Assembly (NCBI RefSeq): GCF_001422815.1
Contig: NZ_LMMP01000001.1
Span: forward strand, 547,323 to 611,322
Source of the DNA: Methylobacterium sp. Leaf91
GTDB taxonomy: Bacteria > Pseudomonadota > Alphaproteobacteria > Rhizobiales > Beijerinckiaceae
Direction: 5' to 3'
Length of the DNA: 64,000 nt
Every line of letters starts with the position of its first letter. Position 1 is the stretch's first letter. This document shows, one piece after another, positions 18,438 to 25,894 of this stretch. The translations under genes and the position numbers were made by a program. The notes under the pieces were generated by a model. It had not been told where the DNA came from. It saw only the letters and a program-made list of their open reading frames with translations, and ran no database searches.

Positions 18438-20316
18438 GGACAGCCGCCGGATTGGAGCGGTCGGCGCGGCGAGCATGGGCTGCCAGCAACGTCAGCGCAG
18501 CAGGAGTCACGCCCTCGATCCGTGCAGCCTGACCAAGCGTTCCGGGCCTCACCGTTTCGAGTTTGGCCTGCATCTCATTGGACAAGCCGGGAATGGTGCC
18601 ATAGTCGAGCTTCGTTGGAAGCGACAGGGCCTCGTCTCGTCGGAAAGCCGCGATGTCGGCATTCTGGCGATCAAGATAGACGGCATAGGTCGCATCCGTT
18701 TGGAGGCGATCCGCGATACGAGGAGACACGCTCCGAAGCTCGGGCCACACCTCGGTCAGACGGTCCCAGCCGATTTCTGGATAGGAGAGCAATTGAAAGG
18801 CACTTCGGCGAATGCCGTCCTGATTAAGCGCGATCTCATGCCGAGCCGCTGCGGCCGGTGTAAGGCTGAGCCTATCGAGTTGCCCCCGTGCTGCCTCCAG
18901 TTCACCTTGTGACCGAGCGAAATGCTCGGCCCTCTCGGAGCCGACACAGCCGAGAGCAGCCCCGCGCGGGGTCAGGCGCTCATCGGCATTGTCAACGCGG
19001 AGGGACAGCCGATATTCCGAGCGCGAAGTGAACATGCGATAAGGTTCGCTGACGCCGTGGGTCACGAGATCGTCGATCATCACCCCAAGATACGATTCGG
19101 CCCGGTCGAAGCGCGACAGGGTCGATCCCCCGGCGAGCCGGGCGGCATTGATCCCAGCCACCAGTCCTTGCCCCGCGGCCTCCTCGTAGCCGGTCGTGCC
19201 GTTGATCTGTCCAGCAAGGAACAGGCCGGGCAGTCGCTTGGCCTGGAGGGTCGTGTCGAGCTCGCGGGGATCGACGTAGTCATACTCGATGGCATAGCCG
19301 GGTCGCACGATGGCCGCGCGTTCAAGGCCGGGGATCAGTGCGATGACATCGCGCTGAACGCTCTCCGGCAGCGCGGTGGAAATACCGTTGGGATAGACGG
19401 TCGGGTCGTCCAGCCCCTCGGGTTCCAGGAAGATCTGGTGACCTTCGCGGTCTCCGAAGCGCACCACCTTGTCTTCGATGGACGGACAGTAACGCGGCCC
19501 CCGGCTGCTGATCCCCCCCGAATACATCGGCGAGCGGTGAAGATTCGCACGGATGAGATCGTGCACCGCCTGGGTCGTACGCGTGATGCCGCACTGGATC
19601 TGAGGCGTGGTGATCCGTTCCGTGAGGGTCGAGAACGGCACAGGATCGTCATCGGCCGACTGCATGTCGAGGCCCGACCAATCAATGGTGCGGCCATTGA
19701 GACGGGCAGGGGTGCCGGTCTTGAGACGTCCGAGCGCAAAGCCCAGCCGGTCCAGCGTCTGGGCGAGGCCGATGGATGGCCCCTCCCCGACGCGCCCGGC
19801 GGGAATCTGCACTTCTCCCATATGGATGAGGCCTCGAAGAAACGTGCCGGTGGTCAGCACGACAGCGGAGCAGGCAACCGTTCTCCCATCCGACAGAATC
19901 ACCCCGGCGACCCGCGCGGCCGCAACGTGAATATCCCCGACTTCACCCTCGATGACATGAAGGTTCGCGGTGCTGGCGACGGCTTCTTGGATGGCCCGCG
20001 CATAGAGCTTGCGGTCGGCCTGGGTGCGCGGTCCGCGCACTGCCGGCCCCTTGCGTCGGTTGAGCAGGCGGAACTGAATGCCAGCTGCATCGGCGGCACG
20101 ACCCATCAGTCCGTCGAGGGCATCGACCTCGCGAACGAGATGACCCTTGCCGAGACCGCCGATGGCCGGGTTGCAGGACATCGCGCCGATCGTGGCAGCT
20201 GAATGCGTGACGAGGGCGGTACGGGCGCCGATGCGGGCTGCAGCAGCAGCGGCTTCCACGCCAGCATGGCCGCCGCCGACCACGACCACGTCGAAGGAAA
20301 GACTTGTCTGGGACAT
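18427..20316 (-). CDS. mnmG: tRNA U34 modification enzyme MnmG
   Basis: The 629-residue FAD enzyme is the partner of MnmE in wobble-uridine modification. The N-terminal dinucleotide fold reads [20 protein letters not shown], followed by the [23 protein letters not shown] signature, the [17 protein letters not shown] stretch and the second signature [20 protein letters not shown]. The C-terminal helical domain binds MnmE. Length matches the E. coli enzyme (629). It heads the operon mnmG-rsmG-parA-parB, with overlapping junctions, and holA lies 154 bases upstream on the same strand. Confidence 0.98.
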   Translation of the reverse strand: MSQTSLSFDVVVVGGGHAGVEAAAAAARIGARTALVTHSAATIGAMSCNPAIGGLGKGHLVREVDALDGLMGRAADAAGIQFRLLNRRKGPAVRGPRTQADRKLYARAIQEAVASTANLHVIEGEVGDIHVAAARVAGVILSDGRTVACSAVVLTTGTFLRGLIHMGEVQIPAGRVGEGPSIGLAQTLDRLGFALGRLKTGTPARLNGRTIDWSGLDMQSADDDPVPFSTLTERITTPQIQCGITRTTQAVHDLIRANLHRSPMYSGGISSRGPRYCPSIEDKVVRFGDREGHQIFLEPEGLDDPTVYPNGISTALPESVQRDVIALIPGLERAAIVRPGYAIEYDYVDPRELDTTLQAKRLPGLFLAGQINGTTGYEEAAGQGLVAGINAARLAGGSTLSRFDRAESYLGVMIDDLVTHGVSEPYRMFTSRSEYRLSLRVDNADERLTPRGAALGCVGSERAEHFARSQGELEAARGQLDRLSLTPAAAARHEIALNQDGIRRSAFQLLSYPEIGWDRLTEVWPELRSVSPRIADRLQTDATYAVYLDRQNADIAAFRRDEALSLPTKLDYGTIPGLSNEMQAKLETVRPGTLGQAARIEGVTPAALTLLAAHARRADRSNPAAVHGR

Positions 20317-20470
20317 AGGGTGATTAGGCGCGACCGGAGCGAGTCGTCAACGAGGAGTGCGAGGGTATCCCATCCGCTGCCGAATCTTGCCGATTCACAT
20401 TCGAAGTCGAAGCCCGTCCTGCCATGGAGGCATCGCGGGAAGGACGATCGGAGACGGACGACAGATCGCG

Positions 20471-21502
20471 TCAGCCACGCCGACGCGCCGCCTCCGTGGC
20501 GATGCGCAGGAGCGTCGCGGAAGCATGGGCATGGGCGAGGTCAGGCGGGGAGCGTCGACAGGCGAGCACGGCCTCCTGAAGCAACTGCACGGCGTGGCGG
20601 AGGGCAACGGGAGACCAGCGCCCAAGCTGGGCTTCGACGAGCGCCTTACGACGGAAATGCAGCCCACGCCAATTGCCAACCATCATGCTCGGACTCTGTC
20701 CTTCACCTGCAATCCGTGTCGACAGCAGAGTAAGAGCGTGGCGCAGCGCAGAGCCAAGCATCATCGACGGATCCATACCTTCGTGCCGGAAGCGGCGGTA
20801 ATCCCGTTCGACCTCCTCGCTCCGTCCGACGAAGGCGGCATCGATCAGCGTATTGAGGACACTGCCGGCGACGTCGCTGATCACGGCCTCCACATCGTCC
20901 AGGGTAATCTCGGTGTGGCCCCTGGCATAGAGGGCCAGTTTCTCGATCTCCGACAGGCTCGCTCGACGATCACCGCCCAGGCTCATCGCCAGGATGTCGC
21001 GCGCCTCGCGGGCGATCCGCTGGCCATTCTCCTGAAGCGTGCGGTCGATAAGCTCCGCCAGGGCCCGCTCGTCATCGGCGTAGCAGGGCAGGGCGAGCGC
21101 CCGTGTGGATTTCTCGCAGAGTGTTCGCAACGGTGCGCTCTTTGCGAGGTCTCCCGCCTCTACGACGATGCGGGCGCCGGCGATCTCTGCCTTCAATGCC
21201 GCGTCCACGGCCGGGGCGTAATTGCGGCTTCCGGCCCGTACCCAGATGCTACGCTGACCGCCGAACAGGCCGACGGTGCCGGCCTCGTCCACGAGGCGAC
21301 CTGCATCCGAGGCGAGGGTATCGCCATCGATCTTGACCAGCGCAAAAGGATCGGAGGGATCGGTGACGAAGCTCTCGGCCAGACGCTTGGCGCGCTCGAA
21401 GACCAGGCCGGTATCCGGTCCGTAGACGAGGATCACCGCGATCTGCGACGCAGGTCCGCGTCGCAGCAGCGCTTCGATATCGCCAGCCTTTACGGCGGTC
21501 AG
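20471..21502 (-). CDS. holA: DNA polymerase III delta subunit (probable CTG start)
   Basis: HolA opens the beta clamp within the clamp loader. The protein shows AVILVYGPDTGLVFERAKRLAES, the AAA-like core and the C-terminal collar domain (NTLIDAAFVGRSEEVERDYRRFRHEG). The first in-frame ATG/GTG (GTG 21436) would delete the N-terminal helix and first strand. The frame continues upstream without a stop as TAVKAGDIEALLRRGPASQI, aligning with the E. coli N-terminus. The only initiator-like codon there is CTG at 21502-21500, overlapping the lptE stop as CTGA, just like ATGA couplings elsewhere. This gives 343 residues, the E. coli length. Confidence 0.88.
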   Translation of the reverse strand: MTAVKAGDIEALLRRGPASQIAVILVYGPDTGLVFERAKRLAESFVTDPSDPFALVKIDGDTLASDAGRLVDEAGTVGLFGGQRSIWVRAGSRNYAPAVDAALKAEIAGARIVVEAGDLAKSAPLRTLCEKSTRALALPCYADDERALAELIDRTLQENGQRIAREARDILAMSLGGDRRASLSEIEKLALYARGHTEITLDDVEAVISDVAGSVLNTLIDAAFVGRSEEVERDYRRFRHEGMDPSMMLGSALRHALTLLSTRIAGEGQSPSMMVGNWRGLHFRRKALVEAQLGRWSPVALRHAVQLLQEAVLACRRSPPDLAHAHASATLLRIATEAARRRG

Positions 21503-22050
21503 GGCTTGGTCACCAGCACGGATGCGACCCGCGTCTTGATCTGGTCGGCCAAGGTCTTTGCCAGCCGGATCTCGGCATCACGGGCCGCACGCAGCGAGGC
21601 GAAGCGCTGGATCGAGCGGTCATAGGTCGTGGTGGCGACGGCCACACCATCTGTAATGATCTTCGAACCGTCCAGGGATTCGAGCGAGAAGCGGATGGTG
21701 CCCACGAGGGTGCCGGCCTCTGCGCGTCCAGTCTGTGACGACACGATGGGGGTCTTCACGGATTCGCTGCCCTGCATCTTCAGGCGGTAGCGCTTGGGAG
21801 AAGGCTGGCCCGAACCATCGAGATCGAAGATGAGTTCGCTACGCAGATAATGGCCGAGCCGCTCCTGCCCAGCAGCGGTGGAGACGTCGTCGACTTGGAT
21901 CGAGGCGAGGAGCGCGGCCATAGGCTCGCCCGACGCGGTCGGTCCATAGAGCGGGCGAAAGCAGGCCGAGAGATTGACGGCCATGAGAGAGACCAACGCG
22001 ACTTTTGCCGCGCGGGACCGTACCGCCTGTCTCAGCCCATGGATCATCAT
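21499..22050 (-). CDS. lptE: LPS-assembly lipoprotein LptE
   Basis: The 183-residue protein has a lipoprotein signal peptide with lipobox LSAC (residues about 26-30) and the family FRPLYG motif directly after the cysteine. LptE plugs the LptD barrel that inserts lipopolysaccharide into the outer membrane. It sits between leuS (upstream, 215-base spacer) and holA (overlapping), the conserved leuS-lptE-holA order. The first of two adjacent ATG codons is taken as the start. Confidence 0.93.
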   Translation of the reverse strand: MMIHGLRQAVRSRAAKVALVSLMAVNLSACFRPLYGPTASGEPMAALLASIQVDDVSTAAGQERLGHYLRSELIFDLDGSGQPSPKRYRLKMQGSESVKTPIVSSQTGRAEAGTLVGTIRFSLESLDGSKIITDGVAVATTTYDRSIQRFASLRAARDAEIRLAKTLADQIKTRVASVLVTKP

Positions 22051-22265
22051 CGCAGCAATGCTCTCCGTCCGGTCTCGCTCTTTACGGCGATCCCGCCTGT
22101 CGCGTCACCTGTATAAGCGGCAAGCTTTACGATTCCTCTGCGGCAGGACGATGGTGATGCCCGAAACGACATCGCCCTGGAAGGGGCGTCCTTCGTCCTG
22201 CCGCCATGCAAAGTCTCGCCCTGCCCGGGCCTTGGCGAGGTCTGACGTGCGAAGCCGTGCCCCGC

Positions 22266-24857
22266 TCACACCACGAGATTCACGATCCGGCCGGGCACGA
22301 CGATCACTTTGCGGGGGGCACGGCCTTCGAGAGCCTTCTGCACGGCCTCGTCGGCCAGAACGAGAGCTTCCACCGCGGCGGTGTCGGCCGTGCGCGGCAC
22401 GGTGACATCTGCCCGCTTCTTCCCGTTGAGCTGAACGGGGAGGGTGATCTCGTCCTCCACAAGCAGGGCACGATCGACCACCGGCCACGCGGCTTGAGCG
22501 GCCAGTCCCTGCCGTCCGAGGGCCGACCAGCATTCCTCGGCCAGATGCGGCATCATCGGCGCAACGAGCTGCGTGAGGATGCCCGCCGCTTCCGTCGCCG
22601 CATCGCGCGAGATGGTAGCCGTACGGATCGCTTCATCGAGGGCGTTCGATAGCGTGTAGATATGGGCGACGCAGCGGTTGAAGCGGAGGCGCTCCACATC
22701 CTCTTCCACCGCAGCAAGAGCCTTATGGGCGGCCTTGCGAAGCGCAGCGTCCGACGCTCCGCTCGCTGCCGGTACGCCCACCGCAAGGGAGACCAAGCGC
22801 CAGACTCGCTGAACGAAGCGGGCCGCGCCCTGCACTCCATCCTCCGTCCAGATCACGTCACGCTCGGGCGGAGAATCGGACAGCATGAACCAGCGAGCGG
22901 TATCGGCCCCGTAGCTCGCGATGATGTCGTCCGGGTCCACCACGTTCTTCTTAGACTTCGACATCTTCTCGATGGAGCCGATAGCGATCGGCGCATCTGT
23001 TTTCACGTGAAACGCTTGGCGCCCGCCGCCCTCGGCGGTGATGCGGATATCCGCAGGCTGAACCCATGCGCCCGCTGCGTCCTTGTAGGTCTCGTGGACG
23101 ACCATGCCCTGCGTGAACAGGCCGGCGAATGGCTCCGAGACCCCGGACCAGCCCGTCGCCTGCATCGCCCGTGTGAAGAAGCGGGCGTAGAGCAGATGTA
23201 GGATCGCGTGCTCGATGCCGCCGATATACTGATCCACCGCCAGCCAGTGATCGACCGCGGAACGGTCGGTCGGCGCATCCTTCAGCCAGGGAGCGGTGAA
23301 GCGGGCGTAGTACCAGGACGAATCCACGAAGGTGTCCATCGTGTCGGTCTCGCGCCGAGCGGCAGTGCCGCAGCGCGGGCAGGGCACGTTACGCCAAGCA
23401 TGGTCGCGTTCCAGCGGATTGCCGGGTGTGTCGAACGAGACCTCGTCGGGCAATTTCACCGGCAGGTCGGAGACCGGCACCGGCACCGGACCGCAGGAAT
23501 CGCAATGGATGATGGGAATTGGGCAGCCCCAATAGCGCTGGCGCGAGACGCCCCAATCCCGCAAGCGGAACTGAACCTTGCGCGCCGCCACCGGCTCACC
23601 GTCCAGGATCTCGCCCTCCAAGCGGTTGGCCACGGCATGGAACGCTTCGTCCGTCGTCATGTCGTCGAGGAAGCGCGAATTGATCATCCGTCCATCGCCG
23701 TCATAGGCGGTGTCGGTGACGACGAAGCTCGCCGCGTCCTGCCCCTCCGGACAGACGACAGGCGTATTGCCGAGGCCGTACTTGTTGGAGAAGTCGAGGT
23801 CGCGCTGGTCGTGAGCCGGACAGCCGAACACGGCGCCGGTGCCGTAATCCATCAGGACGAAATTCGCCACGTAGACGGGCAGCAGCCAGGACGGGTCGAG
23901 GGGGTGGCGCACCCGCAACCCCGTATCGAAGCCGAGCTTCTCCGCCGTGTCGATCGCGGCCTGAGCCGTACCGGTTCGGCGGCATTCCTCGATGAAGCTC
24001 TGGAGTTCGGGCCGCATGGCAGCAACCGATGCCGCGACGGGGTGGTCCGCCGCAATCGCCAGGAACCTCGCGCCGAACAGCGTGTCGGGCCGGGTGGTAT
24101 AGACCTTGATCTCGCCGTCACGGCCATCGAACGCAAAGCGGACCTCGAGCCCTTCGGAACGTCCGATCCAGTTCTTCTGCATCACCCGGACCTTCTCCGG
24201 CCAACGCTCCAGGCCGTCGAGTGCGTCGTAGAGATCCTGCGCGAAATCGGTGATCTTGAAGAACCACTGGGTCAGCTCGCGCTGCTCTACCAGCGCGCCC
24301 GAGCGCCAGCCGCGCCCGTCGATGACCTGCTCGTTGGCCAGCACGGTATGGTCCACGGGGTCCCAGTTCACCTTGGCCGTGCGGCGGGTGACGAGTCCCT
24401 TGTCGAGGAAGTCGAGGAACATACGCTGCTGGTGCTTGTAGTAGTCGGGATCGCAGGTCGCGATCTCCCGGCTCCAGTCGAGGGACAGGCCCATGCTCTG
24501 CAGCTGGCCGCGCATGGTGGCGATGTTGGCATAGGTCCAGTCGCGCGGGTTGACCTTGCGCTCCATGGCGGCGTTCTCGGCCGGCAAGCCGAACGCATCC
24601 CAACCCATCGGATGGAGCACGGCGAACCCCTTCGCGCGCTTATAGCGGGCCACCACGTCACCCATTGCGTAGTTGCGGACGTGGCCCATATGAATGCGCC
24701 CCGACGGGTAGGGGAACATCTCCAGCACGTAGTATTTCGGTCTCGGGTCGTCGTTGCGCGTGGCGTAGATGCCGTGCGCGGCCCAGGCCTCCTGCCAGCG
24801 CGGCTCGGCATCCTTGGCGTTGTAGCGCTCGGGAACGGGCATGGGGGAGGAGGTCAT
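22266..24857 (-). CDS. leuS: Leucyl-tRNA synthetase
   Basis: The 863-residue class I synthetase charges tRNA-Leu. The HIGH motif appears in [18 protein letters not shown], a zinc-type cysteine set in [13 protein letters not shown] and CPRCGTA, the CP1 editing domain with the T-rich [16 protein letters not shown], and KMSKS in [13 protein letters not shown]. It ends with the usual LeuS C-terminal domain ([14 protein letters not shown]). ATG 24857 is preferred; neither it nor ATG 24896 has a clear ribosome site. It is divergent from yggS and upstream of lptE-holA. A degenerate parS-like sequence lies inside it. Confidence 0.97.
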   Translation of the reverse strand: MTSSPMPVPERYNAKDAEPRWQEAWAAHGIYATRNDDPRPKYYVLEMFPYPSGRIHMGHVRNYAMGDVVARYKRAKGFAVLHPMGWDAFGLPAENAAMERKVNPRDWTYANIATMRGQLQSMGLSLDWSREIATCDPDYYKHQQRMFLDFLDKGLVTRRTAKVNWDPVDHTVLANEQVIDGRGWRSGALVEQRELTQWFFKITDFAQDLYDALDGLERWPEKVRVMQKNWIGRSEGLEVRFAFDGRDGEIKVYTTRPDTLFGARFLAIAADHPVAASVAAMRPELQSFIEECRRTGTAQAAIDTAEKLGFDTGLRVRHPLDPSWLLPVYVANFVLMDYGTGAVFGCPAHDQRDLDFSNKYGLGNTPVVCPEGQDAASFVVTDTAYDGDGRMINSRFLDDMTTDEAFHAVANRLEGEILDGEPVAARKVQFRLRDWGVSRQRYWGCPIPIIHCDSCGPVPVPVSDLPVKLPDEVSFDTPGNPLERDHAWRNVPCPRCGTAARRETDTMDTFVDSSWYYARFTAPWLKDAPTDRSAVDHWLAVDQYIGGIEHAILHLLYARFFTRAMQATGWSGVSEPFAGLFTQGMVVHETYKDAAGAWVQPADIRITAEGGGRQAFHVKTDAPIAIGSIEKMSKSKKNVVDPDDIIASYGADTARWFMLSDSPPERDVIWTEDGVQGAARFVQRVWRLVSLAVGVPAASGASDAALRKAAHKALAAVEEDVERLRFNRCVAHIYTLSNALDEAIRTATISRDAATEAAGILTQLVAPMMPHLAEECWSALGRQGLAAQAAWPVVDRALLVEDEITLPVQLNGKKRADVTVPRTADTAAVEALVLADEAVQKALEGRAPRKVIVVPGRIVNLVV
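22999..23014. promoter_or_regulatory. Degenerate parS-like site inside leuS
   Basis: GTTTTCACGTGAAACG keeps the 12-bp core TTTCACGTGAAA of the perfect site at 18375 and matches 13 of 16 positions. It lies in coding sequence (His-Val-Lys codons), 4.6 kb from the perfect site. Multiple parS sites clustered within some kilobases of parAB are normal, so this could be a secondary ParB site. Confidence 0.4.
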
Positions 24858-25054
24858 GAGAGGAACTCTGAGATACGGGCCAGGATGGCCTGGCAAGGCG
24901 CCTCACGCGGCGCCGGAGAGGTTGGATGCCGGACTAACACGGCCTGTTTGCCGGTCAACAGAGCCGTCACCGCCAAAGCCCGGCGCTTGCGGACCACGTT
25001 GCGGGTGTTAGGTCAGGCAGGACCTGCCCTTCCTCTCAAGGCCGACGAGACATC

Positions 25055-25774
25055 ATGCCCGACTCTACCCCGCCGAGATACGCTCATCCGCACGCGGCCG
25101 ACGTCGTCGCCGGCTTGAAGGCCGTGCGCGAGACCATCGTCCAGGCGGCCCAGGATTCCGAGCGGGATCCGGCCGAGATTTCGCTGGTGGCCGTCTCGAA
25201 GCTCATCGATGCGGATGGGATCATCCCCGCCCTAGAGGCAGGTCATCGGGTTTTCGGCGAGAATTACGTTCAGGAATCGAAGGCGAAATGGCCGGCTTTG
25301 CGTGAGCGCTTTCCCGATGTGGAGCTTCATCTCGTTGGGCCGCTCCAATCGAACAAGGCGCGCGAGGCGGTGGAATTGTTCGACGTGATCCATGCCCTCG
25401 ACAGGCTGTCACTGGCGGCGGCCCTGGCCAAGGAGATCGACCGTACCGGGCGGACGCCAAAGCTGCTGGTTCAGGTCAATACCGGTGACGAACCGCAGAA
25501 GGCCGGCGTCTCGCCGTCACAGGTGGATGTTCTTCTCAGCGAATGCCGTGAGACCCACGGCCTGGCGATCAACGGTCTCATGTGCATTCCCCCCGCCGAG
25601 GACCCGCCGTCGGCGCATTTCGCCCTCCTGGCCCGCATCGCCGAGCGCCACAATCTACCCATCCTCTCCATGGGCATGAGCGCGGATTTCCCGGCGGCGA
25701 TCCAGATGGGAGCCACGCATATCCGCGTCGGCACAGCGATCTTCGGCGAAAGGCCGCGCCCCGCCGGAGCGTGA
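25055..25774 (+). CDS. PLP homeostasis protein (YggS/PLPBP family)
   Basis: The 239-residue protein is a fold-type III PLP-binding protein without known catalysis that helps keep pyridoxal phosphate and amino-acid pools balanced. The Schiff-base lysine is K49 in LVAVSKLIDADG; other family motifs are FGENYVQESKAKWP, LHLVGPLQSNKAREAVELFD, LLVQVNTGDEPQKAG, LMCIPP and the end LSMGMSADFPAAIQMGATHIRVGTAIFG. Divergent from leuS and convergent with the PEP-carboxylase-like gene. Confidence 0.94.
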   Translation: MPDSTPPRYAHPHAADVVAGLKAVRETIVQAAQDSERDPAEISLVAVSKLIDADGIIPALEAGHRVFGENYVQESKAKWPALRERFPDVELHLVGPLQSNKAREAVELFDVIHALDRLSLAAALAKEIDRTGRTPKLLVQVNTGDEPQKAGVSPSQVDVLLSECRETHGLAINGLMCIPPAEDPPSAHFALLARIAERHNLPILSMGMSADFPAAIQMGATHIRVGTAIFGERPRPAGA

Positions 25775-25800
25775 TGCGGTTCCAAGTGGGTTAGCCGGCC

Positions 25801-25840
25801 GGGAAGGGGGCTGGTTGGTGAGGAATGGAACGCCCTTCCC
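25801..25840. terminator. Inverted repeat in a convergent spacer (yggS side)
   Basis: GGGAAGGG (25801-25808) and CCCTTCCC (25833-25840) are exact complements around a 24-base loop, 27 bases past the yggS stop. It can end transcription from yggS, and perhaps also from the opposite strand. No T-run is present. Confidence 0.4.
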
Positions 25841-25855
25841 CACCGGCGCCAGCTT

Positions 25856-25883
25856 TCCCGGGCCTGCGGAGCGGAGCCCGGGA
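25856..25883. terminator. GC palindrome between yggS and the PEPC-like gene
   Basis: TCCCGGGC (25856-25863) pairs with GCCCGGGA (25876-25883) around a 12-base loop, 11 bases past the stop of the minus-strand gene. The form (C-C-C-G-G-G around a short purine-rich loop) is like small intergenic palindromes that recur in rhizobial genomes. It may act as a shared terminator or be a member of a repeat family. Confidence 0.5.
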
Positions 25884-25894
25884 TTCGCCGCACC

